Part shown: piece by piece, positions 30,601-42,100 of the stretch | Position numbering within the stretch: position 1 is the first letter of the stretch | How the letters are laid out: each line of letters starts with the position of its first letter | Assembly (NCBI GenBank): GCA_946894095.1 | Contig: OX335655.1 | Coordinates: forward strand, 17,608,001 to 17,672,000 | DNA from: Incurvaria masculella | Taxonomy: Eukaryota > Arthropoda > Insecta > Lepidoptera > Incurvariidae | Length of the DNA stretch: 64,000 nucleotides | Reading direction: 5' to 3' | The notes under the pieces: model-generated | What the model saw: the letters and a program-made list of their open reading frames with translations, nothing else | Told to the model about the DNA's origin: nothing | Database searches by the model: none | Translations under genes and position numbers: made by a program

Positions 30601-33600
30601 GAAAGCTTCGACTGCTTTTTCACTAAACTGGAGCCGTTGATCACGAAGATGTTTCTTAATTTTGGGAAAGTTAAATAATCAGGACTATACGGAGGGTGAT
30701 CCATAGTTTCTTTGTTTTGCTGCTGTAAACCGTATTTTACCAATAATTTGAAAACAGCTGTTCCAATTTACCTGATATTTGGTAACCAATATCAAGCAAC
30801 AAAAAGCTTCATGTTATTGTTTTTTTTATCAATATATAGTGGGTACAGATAAAATGTGTATGAACATTTTATTTTTGCTGTTATTTGACTCGATTTCTGT
30901 CCTTTCAAATCACACGCAAGATCATTTGTCGCGCATTTAAAGTCAAAAATAATGAACTTCAAGTTCTTAACTCTAACTACAAAGGAAAGACTACACTGCC
31001 CCAGCAGGAGCATCTCCCATTGTCCCCAGAATAAAGGTTTGTTAGTAGCATGTCGACCGGTTGATGAGTGAACCCTTCCTTATTCCCAGGGGACTGTAGC
31101 GTCACCTTAGCTGCACCACGTGAGTCCATCCTCCCCAATACTTTCCAAACCCAAAACCTTACAGTCCACTGCAAAACGCGTCAAACATACAGACACATTT
31201 TTTCCGGTTATTATCCGGTACCTATATCATACCCAAGTATTGAAACAGTAGTTTTAAAATGATTAGTGAGCCAAGTTTTAATGGGGAACATAGCTTAAGG
31301 TGGCCCATCCCGCTCATCTCCCCATACAAAAGGGGAAAGAAGATCACGCCCATATTTCTTGTCAGAGATCCAAAATGTTGCTCAAAATTGCTTTATTTGA
31401 TCGAACTAGATGTCTGATAACCATTGGCATTGTAAAATTGTGTTTGGTTTCTAAGTTATAAGGTCCGAAAGTTCGCATTTTTCGCGCGTTTTATACAATA
31501 ACTTTGGAGGTGGATTACGCAATGATAAAGTAAGAAGATCTTAAAAAGATTAGTCATCAGACATAGCTTATTTAATCAAGATTTATAATCTATTTGGTTT
31601 TTGTTCGATTTTTTACTACAGCGGTCGTGGTTTACTTTTAGCTATAAGTCGTTTTGAAATTAAAATTTTTGTAAATCTTACCAAATCATACAATATGCAC
31701 ATTGTCTTTTTTGTGGACATGTTGCATCTTCCTCATCACGGAGCCTGTCTTATTCTTTGAAACAGAGAAGGTCCCAGAGCGTAACAGCACGGTTTTGTAC
31801 CGTGCCCGCGAATGAGTTAGGCCCGCCGGGTTGGGCCGCCTTACGTCACTTCGTGCTCACCCGCAGGCAGTCGAGCTGCTTGTGGAAGTCGCGAAGCCGG
31901 GCGCTCTCCTCGTCGGGCGGCGGCGCCTGCGGGAGCGGGCGCGGGCGCGGGAGGGCGCGCGGCGAGCGGCGGCAACGCGCGTACGCCGCACCGCACGCGG
32001 CCAGCGCGATGCACAGCGCGGCACCCGCGCACCCGCCGATCAGCGCCTGCGACCGGAGGATCATATTCTTCAAAAGTTTCAAGACAGTTACATATATAAT
32101 TTTTTTTAAGGCAAACATACATATTTAAACAATACATATAAATAGTTAAACCAAAGAAGATTCCATTAAACAAAATAATATAGAATTAAGAGTGATTTAA
32201 GATTCTGAGAATAAGGGAAAATACAAACAAATTAAACATATCACTTACTACATAAACTTACTGAACGTAAGAAAATAAAAAGAAGCGGAAACAAAAATAA
32301 TAACAATTTGAGATATGAAAAAAAAAACTATCTAGACCAAACAAATCAAATCAAAACAAAAAACGCCTATAGCTTCATATTTTTTTATAAAATATTCCTC
32401 ACAAAAAACAAAAGTTATTAAGTATATTTAATTCGACTGATTTTACTGGTTTATGATTTGACAAGTGCGCAAAATTGCTTCGCAAAAGTTTTCTCTAGCC
32501 GGCCAATTAAGCAATTATTTTGAGTTTTGCTCCTGATTCCCGTCCTTCCTTACTCTCTGTTTCGTGTATACTTTCATGCAGCCCACCTCATTGTAGTAGT
32601 CGTCGGGGTAGCAGACGCGGCCCATGAGCCGGTCGCCGCGCGCCCACGCCTCGCGCGAGCCCGCCGGGCACGCGCGGGCACACTCGCCGCCGGGCCACAC
32701 GAGCAGCCGCGCGCACCGCACGCAGCCGTCCGCCGCGCAGCGCACGCACTCCTCGCCGCATCCTGCGGGCGAGCGCGTCGAGTTGACGAAAACCGAGATG
32801 AGCGAGCATACTTTTGGTTGAGTGCGTTTCGTCACGAGTTTGAGCTGTTCACGGCTCAGAATGCATGTAAAACTCTAGCAGTCGTATTCAGAGTTAACCT
32901 GTCAAAACTTAGTACGGGGAACGCAGCAAGCGTCATGGGGACCTTTCCACAGTCGGTGCCCATGGAGATTTCTTATATAGTCTAATGGGTACCGCTACAA
33001 GGTTCAGTGTTAAAATTTTCAAAATATATTTTAAAATAAGTAATGTGTTTTTCAAAACAATTCCACTTAGTACGGGATTAGCACCGGACTAACGGTACAA
33101 AAACCGGTTTAGTCCGACCTTAATACGCATACTAAAGTCAGTCCGCCCACTCTGAATACTGCTATACGTCTTCTTAAGACGCATTAGGCCAGGTACCAAC
33201 CATCGCATTAGATGAAAAGATGGTCCACGCAACAATTAAAGGTGTCCATGTTTTCCATCCAGTTTAATGTAGCCGTGCACATGAACGGTAGGTCGTGGTA
33301 TGACACATAATTGCTATGGGAATGCGGTATGTTGGGCTGATGTGGGTGTGGTATTAGCCATCCATGTTCAGTAACAAATAAGAAATACCTTTCAGCACCG
33401 ACTATATGCCCAAAATTGATTCTTAGCCTGAGATAAATAGTCGTCACCGAAACTAATGCTAACGCAAAGTAGTACTTTGTGACGTCACTTTGATTAATTT
33501 CGTATGGACGAAATCTCAAAGTAATGCCAATTGACGTCACAAAGTACAACTTTCCGTTAGTCTTAGTTTTTGTCACGACTATTTATCTCAGCCTTAGTTG

Positions 33601-36600
33601 TGCCACATAATTTTGAACCGAGTTTGCGCAGGTTCACAGTAAAAAAAAACCTTTCAGTGTTTTGCATTTGCATTCCACGTAGGCTGGACAAACAATACTT
33701 TTACATATATTTTTAATTGAGCATGTAAAACATTGAGCAATAGGCAGCATATATAGCAATATAATTGAGCATTTGCGCTGTATAGGAGGCTTATAATCAT
33801 ATGGCGGAATTAACAAAACGGCTGCGACATCAACGGTTGAGCCGGTAGTCTAAGTTGTCACCTAAATTGGCGTTACGGCAAACCGATCGACTGGCGTTTT
33901 AAAATGTATGGAGAAATTGAAGAGCGCGCGCAGCGGGCGTTAAGGCTGTTCCGACCCATATAAAGTTGTTTGCACACAACGCAAAAAGTATTGCACTTTG
34001 AGCCACGAATTAATAATAAAACTTTAATATAGTCATATTACTTGCAGCGAAAACAATTTCACAATTTCCGGATTATTGGAACTAACATTTGCGAGTCCGA
34101 GCTTGATTTGACAGCTTACTCAACGTTGCCGTAAATACGTCGACGTTGCCGTTTACGTCCACTCCGCGTTTTCATACAAATCGGAAGTCCGCGTTTGACT
34201 TTGACAGCTTGAAGAAGTAAAACCACATAATATCTAGTAAAAACTTGTATGGAGTTTGGAGAAAACGCCAGTCGATCGGTTTGCCGTAAACGCCAATTTA
34301 GGTGAGAACTCAGACTGACCACTCTGTTTATGGTAGCGTAGCACGGCTAGCACAGTTGAATAAGAGGTCGATAGGTCCTAATGGAACGAAGCACGAGTTT
34401 TGCCTTTTTTTTCTACATACCAGATTATACTCACTACGCACTCGCCTTCGAATGCGAGTCACTGGGAATCCTCCGCATAAGCTTTTTTGTGCTCATTCGA
34501 AAAATCTTTGCATTATTCAAGTTTCAATTTTGAAGATATAAAACTCTAAAAATGTATATACAAATACAAAAAGGTGTACAGTCGTTTCCTCTGAAATCTC
34601 TACACCGGAAATGGACACAAAATTGAGATCTGTTACTGGCATGCTGACGTCAACCATAGAGTAAAAGGGACTTAGGAATTCCTTCACTTTCCAGTGTATA
34701 CGTTTGATAGGAAATGACTGTACTTACATCATGAATACAAGTTAGGTTTCACAGCTCTCAGTTGTGCAAATGTTCAGAAAAATATTTCTTAATTTGACTG
34801 AGGACACAGCTTAGGCGCTTGAGAACTTAGCTTAGAACTTGATAACCTTATTATCATTCCCTTTTTGCATTTGATAGCCGGTTTCCTGAGGAAAGAGCTG
34901 AGCAAAACAAATATCGAAATGAAAGCTAAGCGAAAACGCACTAATAGCGCTGGCGGCGATGCGTTCGGTGAGTCAGAGGCTGGGGGAGCGGAGCTAGGAA
35001 TCCGTGCTATTTCGGAAAGTTTGTTCCATACCAAAGCGCGGCTTTATTCAGAGCAAATCGAGGGGTCGAGGGACTGAGTGAGATTCGACGAGGGCATTGT
35101 TTCGGTGCCACACGCACGGGGCCAGCTAATTGAGTACCTTCACTGCAGTTAACCGTTATGTCGTCTTTAGTGAAGCGTGCCCGATGTCTAGAGTTCGCTT
35201 TCCATTGGAAAGTCCGCCATGAAAGTGTGAGGAGCGTTATCGACGTTGTCAATGTCGGAAAGAAATTGAGACATTTCACGTCGCTGTCTGACTTACCGTT
35301 GTTTTTATCGGCCCGCTCGGCGTGCTACGGGAAATTTCGAGAAGAGTTACCCTCTAGGCTTACCCGGGTTTTTTACGTTTATTCAAGATCTTTCAAGAGG
35401 TTGTGTTTAGCTCACTTATTTAGTTTGACGTTTCGACCACAGTGTTGTGGTCATCGCCAGGATTTGATGACCTGGAGGACATCTGACGCGAGGTCCTGTC
35501 AGATTTAAAAATAAGTAAGTTAAACACTGTTTAACATATGGAATACGTTGAACATCCGTGAACATCTAGGCAGTAGTCGGACATATATTTTAAATAAATT
35601 ATAATTATGATACTTTTCAGATTACCGCCTAAGGGTCATTACACATGACGAGAATGTCTCCTCCCGCCGCGAGAAAAGCCGTAATTTTTTACAAACATAA
35701 ATTATAATTAGTAGATTGGCCGCGTATACACTTAGGCTAGCCTAACGATAAATTAGTTATGCTAGATTGTGACAACTTAGTGCAATAAAGAATAGGCTTT
35801 AAATAATTTGACAACAACTCAACCTTACCAAGGTTCCGTTGGCACCCTTTGGGTACGGAACCCTAAAAAGGAATGGCAGAGATAAATACGAGTACCTCTG
35901 TAAATGCCAATTCAACTAACTAAAAAGTTTTAAAACTAAGATTAAATTGTATTTATTTGATAAATAAAATTGAATTAAAATAAAGTTGTGTATGTATCAG
36001 GATTCGCAATACTGTATTGTATAACATTTTATACTTGTTATTGTTTATGTGTTGGTTTATTAGTAATTTGTTAAGTTCAAACATCATTTTAAGTGCTTCT
36101 TTAGTTTCTTGTTTTATGATCATATAAAATCATGTTATTTCGTCTTCATTTCTCTGAACAAAGAATTAGTTTTTTACATTATTTTTATATTTATTATTAT
36201 GAAATTGTAAATAGTTTACCAGTTACTGTCACCTACTTAAATAGGCTAGGCTTAAAATCAGCGACTAACATCTGTTAGTCACATGCTGCGTCTAGACATT
36301 TTGTTGCACCTTGTTAATTTAATTTAGGCTATGTACATACATGTAATTATATTTATATTAATTAAGTTATTTTTTTATTGTATAAATGTAATAGTTTAAT
36401 CAGCTTATATTTGCATAGCTTGTAATTTTTGTCATATGATTTTTTTACATGCAATAGTAAACGTTTCTTATTCTTATTCTTAACTAAAAATATTAATAAT
36501 CAATAAACCGTATTCATTGATAATTCTTTGGCGGTATCGATCAAAACTGCCCAAACGAATTCTATTGACACACTTAAACTACGATTAAGAATGCTGACTT

Positions 36601-38707
36601 CTCACAATTGGACTCGCATCTGGCACCGTGTGTCGAATGCGAGATAACCGACGAATTAAGCATTCGTGGTCCGGCCATTCAACTTGGACACAGAATACAT
36701 TACCAGGGAAGACCGTTAGCTGTTGGCTTTTGGAAATTATCGTCTGGCATAGCTTCGGATAGAGGGCACCCGGTGAAGTAGCCGTTGGAGCGGTCGGTAT
36801 TTAGCTTGCATGACAAAACAATTCCCGCAGTTTGACATTTCAGTTCTTGTACATGAATCTTCTGGTTCCTTTTTACTCTGGTTCCTTTTAACACTTTTCT
36901 ATACTTCTATTTATGTTTCGATCTGAACGTATGCATTTTTTAATGAAAAACCGGCCAAAACCACCTAGCCTCGCGAAACCACATCGGAGATTTGCGGACT
37001 ATCGCTGAGCTATCGAGCTTGTTTAAATTACGCTCGATGACTGTCGCACTAATGAAGAAATACAAGAATTAAATAAATGAGCACACATATTTACCTACTG
37101 ACATACATATACATGAGCGCGAATAACATAACCCTGCCTTTGCGGTTGCATGCACAATCGGGTGAACATTCTCCAGACTCATGTAATACCTAACTAACTG
37201 ACCATAATGTACCCTATTCACATTATAATTTCAACCCAGGATAATCGTCGCGCGCCGAGTCCTATCCACTTTGTCTGTGATTAAAAGAGTCGTTACCGTA
37301 TCAATTCCCCATACTACGGACGATTATGTTTCCATGCTCTAATAGGTCATGTTTTACTAGGTTTTTTTTTGGACTCTGAAATATTTTGTATAAATCTTTG
37401 TCGGTATGTTTTCATTTTTTTAATATACCTTTTAGATTGGAAAATATTACCTAATAAACATTGGAAAAAAGTGGTCTTTTTTTTCGTTCATTTTCTTTTT
37501 TTTATTGAAAAATACGGCTATTTACAAAAAATCAAAACATACGGACATAGAATGAAGCTTTCTCAAGTGAAATGCATCTCTTAAAATTTTGAGCTCTAAT
37601 ACATCTGTTTTCAGAATCATTTCATCATTCATAAAATCCAATAAAATAAAAATTTAAACAAAAATAAAAATAACATACTTATATAAAAATAAACAATTCA
37701 AGAAAAAACTGAAGAATGGGAAAAAAGAAGAAAGTACAAAAATAATAACTGTGACAATATAATATTCCAATAAAGAAGAAAAACATATAATAATATATTT
37801 CATAACGTGACGCTGGCAGAAATGAGTCTCTGAAGGGAACGATTGCCAACAGGGATATAATATCCCTACTAAAAAGAAGAAGAAATTTTCAAATCTTAAA
37901 GGAGAATGCCCAATTCTCCATACATTTTGGACCCCACAAAATTGTAGTGTCTATCTTCCAAGAATAAGAAGAATAATAATTTAGAAAATAATATAACTTT
38001 TCGAGTTGTGAATTTTGAAGACCAAATTCATTGCCATTTTAAAGTTATTGACAAAATGCGGTTTTGAGATTATGAATGTTTTAGAGACACCAGAGAGTTC
38101 AGCGTAGAGCAAAATTCTCCAGTCCAAACGATATAAAAACGGACATTGTTTAATGTCTCTTTGATATTTCATAAGCAACAATCCTTCACATTGGTCCTAG
38201 AGAACTTTACATACGCCTTTTTTTCTCCCTTACCGGACGGAATGGCATGGAACAGGCTACCCGAACACTTCTTGTGACAACGGAAGTACTATGCGATGTT
38301 CTGTCCTTGTCCTTTTCATATTATTAGTAGGAAAAGACGTAACTATGAATGATTCCTTTTAATTATTAAACGGTAAGTAAGCGGCCGTGAAAAATGGAGA
38401 TTCAGATAGTTTAAAATATGTTTAAATAATAAATATAAATTATCGCATAAATGTCAACGAAAGACACGAATGATTTCTAAGGGGCCTAGATTTGGGCATT
38501 CTCCTTTCCTGTGACTTCGCGACAGCACGAAATGAGTAGAGCACGATATTACGCAGTAATATTATATTATCTATGAGAGCACGCACTGGAGTCTGGCTTG
38601 GTGTGGTTGCGGGTCGGCGGGTCGCGCGCGTCTGTAGGCGGCTCGTCGAGCGCATGCGCGGCCGCGAGCAGCAGCAGCCAGCACCACAGCAGCGCCGCCG
38701 CCGCCAT
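27397..38707 (-). CDS. Uncharacterised type I membrane protein, Cys-rich ectodomain and PPxY tail, 7 exons
   Basis: Join, in transcription order: 38707-38587, 32762-32587, 32046-31861, 30259-30162, 29962-29861, 28175-27995, 27615-27397. The total is 1083 nt, predicting 360 residues, all phases consistent. Residues 1-19 form a signal peptide (LLWCWLLLLAAAHA). A sequon NHT lies at 34-36. Eight cysteines at 42, 46, 49, 54, 57, 68, 72 and 91 fit a furin-like or TNF-receptor-like module. The membrane segment is about 100-121, followed by CRR. The tail contains LRDFHKQLDCLRPHAYTLLS, ILNNTRRQVRELY, LSDLAKLLLLLN and DEWPRLASWAERILKRYSRV, then two PPSY motifs at 271-274 and 302-305. PPxY motifs bind WW domains such as those of Nedd4-type ubiquitin ligases. 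The tail looks strongly constrained, but I cannot name the family. Inference: a small receptor or adaptor whose turnover may involve WW-domain ligases. Confidence 0.85.
27995..28175 (-). CDS. Membrane-protein gene, exon 6 with first PPSY
   Basis: Acceptor tgccgcag, giving AG-G and ERILKRYSRVTG across the junction. It encodes residues 228-288, including QQTHQLASFLQPPGQ and PFSTFKPPSYGCSSMSYSDD. The donor AAG/gtccaa is weak. Using CGG/gtttgc 15 nt further would add VQGNR in the same phase. Confidence 0.78.
29197..29836. mobile_element. Foldback-like element with many ACGTATAAT motifs
   Basis: The left half carries repeated ACGTATAAT-type motifs mostly in one direction (29208-29420). The right half (29650-29826) carries their inverse ATTATACGT. 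A central 200-bp stretch lacks them. The element is bracketed by a 10-bp direct repeat GATGAGACGA (29187-29196, 29837-29846), a possible target duplication. It lies in the intron between exons 6 and 5 of the membrane-protein gene, about 25 bp from the exon 5 donor. Confidence 0.7.
29861..29962 (-). CDS. Membrane-protein gene, exon 5
   Basis: Preferred acceptor cgtctacag at 29964-29963, donor CCGAGAG/gtgagc. It encodes residues 194-228: CVLSDLAKLLLLLNKSHVPV then VPDEWPRLASWAE. A second acceptor 18 nt upstream (ttacgcag, exon start 29980) keeps the frame and would add six residues. Confidence 0.83.
30162..30259 (-). CDS. Membrane-protein gene, exon 4
   Basis: Acceptor ttgggcag, donor TACAG/gtgaaa. 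It encodes residues 162-194: PHAYTLLSILNNTRRQVREL then YLLGNNDAAMAY. Phase 0 in and phase 2 out. Too small for an ORF search; it was found because a phase 0-to-2 exon was required between its neighbours. Confidence 0.82.
31295..31844 (-). mobile_element. TTAA-flanked MITE, family A copy 4
   Basis: TTAAGGTGGCCC at the left; the right end GGGCCGCCTTA has lost the last base of TTAA. About 550 bp and highly similar to copy 3. It ends about 16 bp from the donor of the transmembrane exon. Confidence 0.82.
31861..32046 (-). CDS. Membrane-protein gene, transmembrane exon
   Basis: Acceptor ggtcgcag, donor CTGCGG/gtgagc. It encodes residues 100-161: ALIGGCAGAALCIALAACGA (membrane), a basic stop-transfer YARCRR, a Pro/Arg-rich hinge, then EESARLRDFHKQLDCLR. 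A family A MITE begins about 16 bp beyond its donor. Confidence 0.85.
32587..32762 (-). CDS. Membrane-protein gene, Cys-rich ectodomain exon
   Basis: Acceptor cgcccgcag, donor AATGAG/gtgggc. It encodes residues 41-99: CGEECVRCAADGCVRCARLL, VWPGGECARACPAGSREAW and then GRVCYPDDYYNE. The C-x3-C-x2-C-x4-C-x2-C spacing resembles furin-like repeats. Confidence 0.85.
33187..33372 (+). mobile_element. SINE family C, 3' portion
   Basis: Runs from aggtaccaaccatcgcatta to gtggtattagccatccatgt, the usual 3' end. The head is missing. Confidence 0.7.
33425..33594. mobile_element. Palindromic MITE family F
   Basis: cctgagataaatagtcgt at the left and acgactatttatctcagcc at the right. It is inverted along most of its length and contains two TGACGTCA-like motifs around aaagtactactttg. 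Relatives at 55207-55548. Confidence 0.8.
33839..34322. mobile_element. TIR MITE family D with nested insertion
   Basis: Nearly identical to 22401-22748 on both sides, but interrupted at 33945-34079 by about 135 bp of unrelated DNA starting gctgttccgacccatataaa. Confidence 0.8.
34323..38580. other. First intron region of the membrane-protein gene, no exon recognised
   Basis: AT-rich. Contains a family B fragment at 35847-35874 and a small inverted-repeat element at 35386-35530 (arms gtgtttagctcacttattta and its inverse, core gtttcgaccacagtgttgtg). A block at 36960-37050 resembles 52855-52950 (cctcgcaaagccacgctc). Open frames at 34865-35508 show no family resemblance. Confidence 0.4.
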
Positions 38708-38761
38708 TGTCACCGCATCGTCCGCGCGCGCGCACCGCCGCACACGCCTCACCCGCGGCCG
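38587..38761 (-). CDS. Membrane-protein gene, exon with signal peptide
   Basis: Acceptor ccgttgcag at 38762, 54 nt of GC-rich leader, ATG at 38707, donor ACTCCA/gtgcgt. The leader is open in frame, but the hydrophobic run begins at this ATG, so I take it as the start. An upstream 5' UTR exon must exist; I did not find it. Confidence 0.8.
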
Positions 38762-38974
38762 CTGCAACGGGGAACAATAACGCTCGTTTATCACAACAGG
38801 TGGCGCGCGGATAATGAAGTGTTCAGTGATCAAGGCTTGTCTGTTTCCTAAGTCGAACCGATATTTTGCACAATCAATCAACTGAGAGCTTAATTTTTTC
38901 GATACATTAAAAAATTAGTACCTAATTGTGCCATAAAATAAAATAATAATAAAAGTTAAAAATAAAAACAAAAA

Positions 38975-39165
38975 ATCACGTTTTTCTATGGGGCCCCCTA
39001 ATTGTTGTTATAGCAGCAAAATAAATATACGATCTGTGAAAATTTCAGCTGCCTACCTATTACGGTTCATGAGATACAGCCCTTTGACAGACGGACGGAC
39101 GGACAGCGGAGGCTTAGTAATAGTGTTCCGTTTTCACCCTTCGGGTACGGAACCCTAAAAACGGA
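38975..39165 (+). mobile_element. Family B repeat, right part
   Basis: From tttttctatggggcccccta to cttcgggtacggaaccctaaa. The left end, ccggccaagtgcgag, is missing. Confidence 0.75.
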
Positions 39166-42100
39166 AACGTACGGACGTAGCTCTCGTTAATTTTCCAGAA
39201 AAATATCACTTAATTTGACTAAGGAAGCAGGTACGAGACATTGTATGAAACTTCATTATCGACACGACGGTTGAATGGTTGATATGATTGGTGCTAACGG
39301 TGGTATTCGTCCTACTGTCATGATATAAGCCCAACCACGTGTGAAGTAGATGCCATTCCAGAAAATTCCTTCTATTGCACGGCTACATTCTAATAGTTAT
39401 TCATAGCAGAACCCACCACATTCCCGTATAAATAAGGTGCCATGATCACGGCTGTATTGAACTGTATGCCTATTCTTGGAATTCCATGCTCAGAAAACAG
39501 TCATCTTTCAGTCGAGAAAACAAGTCGATTTGATTTGACAATACGTGTTCCGGAATATTCCCTTCGAAACCGCGGTTCTGAAAGATTCCTAATTCCTGAG
39601 CGCAGTATGCCAGGAATTGACTCCCTGTATGGAATTTCACTGTCACTACGACCATCTTTTCATCCAATGCGATGGAACCTAACCTAACTAAGGAACAGCT
39701 CGCATTTGTGACCTTTAAATCTACGCATAGCATGATTTTCCCCGCCAATTATGTGCTAATGACTTCGGGGTCAATATGGGAGATATCGGGGAAAATAAAC
39801 TGTTTTTCGTCGAATTTTAACGCTTGCGGATCTGCGGGAATCTACTAAATATTCTTCTGCTATCCTATCCCAATTTTCATACTAATGGGTTATCCCCACG
39901 GAGGAGTGAGGTAGAGAGGAGATGATCTAAGCAAACTGGGTCTGTGTCCACCAAGTGGGTATCTACGTCACAGCCCACGTGATGAGAAGGCGTGGCTTAG
40001 CGAAATTCGCGACATGGCGCTGGCGGTGTTAGGTTGTGGGACAATATTATGGTCTGCAGCACAATTTTCCGCGATCAGTCGATTACACGATGAGATTTTG
40101 TGTAAAATGTTACAAACATTACACAGGACAAAATAATCTAAAGTTTGTAGGTGGAATTTAGTTTTATTTGTCAGTAAAAAACCTCATATTTTATAATTTG
40201 AGTCAATATTCGAGCATTGTATCGATGTATCGCTATGTGCCGATAGATGGCGCGCAATGATTTTCTATGTACGGTAAGAAATGTTGATCTCATGATGCAA
40301 ATTTTTATGACATTTTTAAATTAAAATTATTTGAATCCGCGCGAAGGTATAGATTTAAATTTCGAAGGTTTTTTTTATAGAAAAAACTATCAGTAAATGC
40401 AAAAGGCGCCATCTAGTTGTAGTCTAGATGGCCACTAAGAATAGCTCTCGGAATAGCTGCTATCAGAATAGTGGTTCTGCCGGTAGATGGATTTAGCACA
40501 AAGGCGGAGCTTGAACCCCCACCATGAAAAGTTTTTCCCCCCGCTTCCCCGCGCAGTGTCACGCTGCGTTCCTTAGTAATATGAGCTATAGTCTATTTCA
40601 GATAAGCGCGATGCACCGCGCACCCCTCCATGTTTACGAGAACAAAAGGCTTGCTTGTGATTAGTGCGTTACCTTCGACGGCGTCGGTTATCCGGCCTAT
40701 TCCACACGTGCGCTTTATTTTAGTCGTGACTCGGACTTTGTATGGTACGGACGTGTTTACCTATAGCGTGCGAGTAGTAAACATTTTCGACATTGGAAAC
40801 TGGGTGGAATACATGGATTCATGGCCATACTTTAAAATTTAAGATGTCGCATTTCTGTGATAACTGGGAATAAAAAACACATGTATATAATGACAAATAT
40901 ATGCATATATTATAATATATATATATGTTTATATATACTATTATGTAAGATATTATTTAAAAAATGTAATGTATATATGTATGTATGTATATATGTAAAT
41001 GTAAAACAATTGCAAAGGATTTATTTTTATTATTATTATGGCAGGTATGTTTATGAAAACACAAAAAGGGAAGTGACAAAAGAAAATATTTGGACCAGAT
41101 TGGGGACGTCTTTAAAATAATATAAGGGAATGTATAAACAAATCCTATTTTTTTATATTTCAAAGGACTGTATTTTTTTATTCCCAGCGATTAAGAAAAA
41201 GATTCGTGCTATCAATACTAGCCTGTAATCATAAAATTAATAATTGGTTTGATAGTGTACACAGTTTTTAAAAAAGGGTAAATTCTGTAATATCTTCAAA
41301 ATTTTTAAATAAATAAATAAATTCCGAAAACGCAATTTGAAATTTTGTAAAAGAGAGGAGGGAGGCAAGTCGCTGAAATGCGTGCGTGTAAAACGGGCCG
41401 CCCGCACATTTCGAATATTTGAACGTGATTTGGTTTAAGGGTTGCCGCCCACTTGTGTTCTCTCCTTTTCTGTTATACGCAGTACATATAGTGAGAGGGG
41501 CTTATGCATCGCGGTTAACCGAATTTGAGTATAGCAACAACTCCTCTCTACCTCACTCTGTGGTTATCCCCCTTACACGCAGCAAATGAGCAACGAATCT
41601 AGGTGGTTTTTTTTCATACGGATAGTCTTTGGGCTAGACAGTAATCTATAGGCTACTTTTTATTAAAAAAACATTTTTAAATACTGTCCAAAACAGTGCT
41701 CGGTACCACAGCTAGTATACTCTTATGATATTTAATACCCAGAGGTTGCAGTATGCATGGTACTGCGCCTGCAGCTAAAATCCACTCGGCTTCAGGTGAT
41801 CACTGGTTCTGCTTGAATGTCGTCCTAGTTGCGCACTATCAATGGTGATAATCTCAATTGCATATGCGCCAATCTCACCGGCAATTACTAGGTCTCCCGT
41901 CTAGGTAATTGATCTAGCAAACGCGATGCCATTGGCTCCAATATGTAGAACTGTGTTTAAAGTAGCTGCATTTTAGGTTCCAAAAAACATACTGTATGCC
42001 TTGAAAAAGTGTCAAACGACAATTACTGTTACCTTGCATAACACAGGGATCTCAAACCCGCTGCACGAAATTGTTTATCATACTCGTAAAGTTTCTTCGC

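Noticed and set aside
31841..32835. Long Arg/Ala/Pro-rich frames on the plus strand
   Set aside because: Antisense to the GC-rich exons of the membrane-protein gene.
34865..35508. Two plus-strand frames of 70 and 116 codons
   Set aside because: No domain, no flanking splice logic, and the second runs into a small inverted-repeat element.
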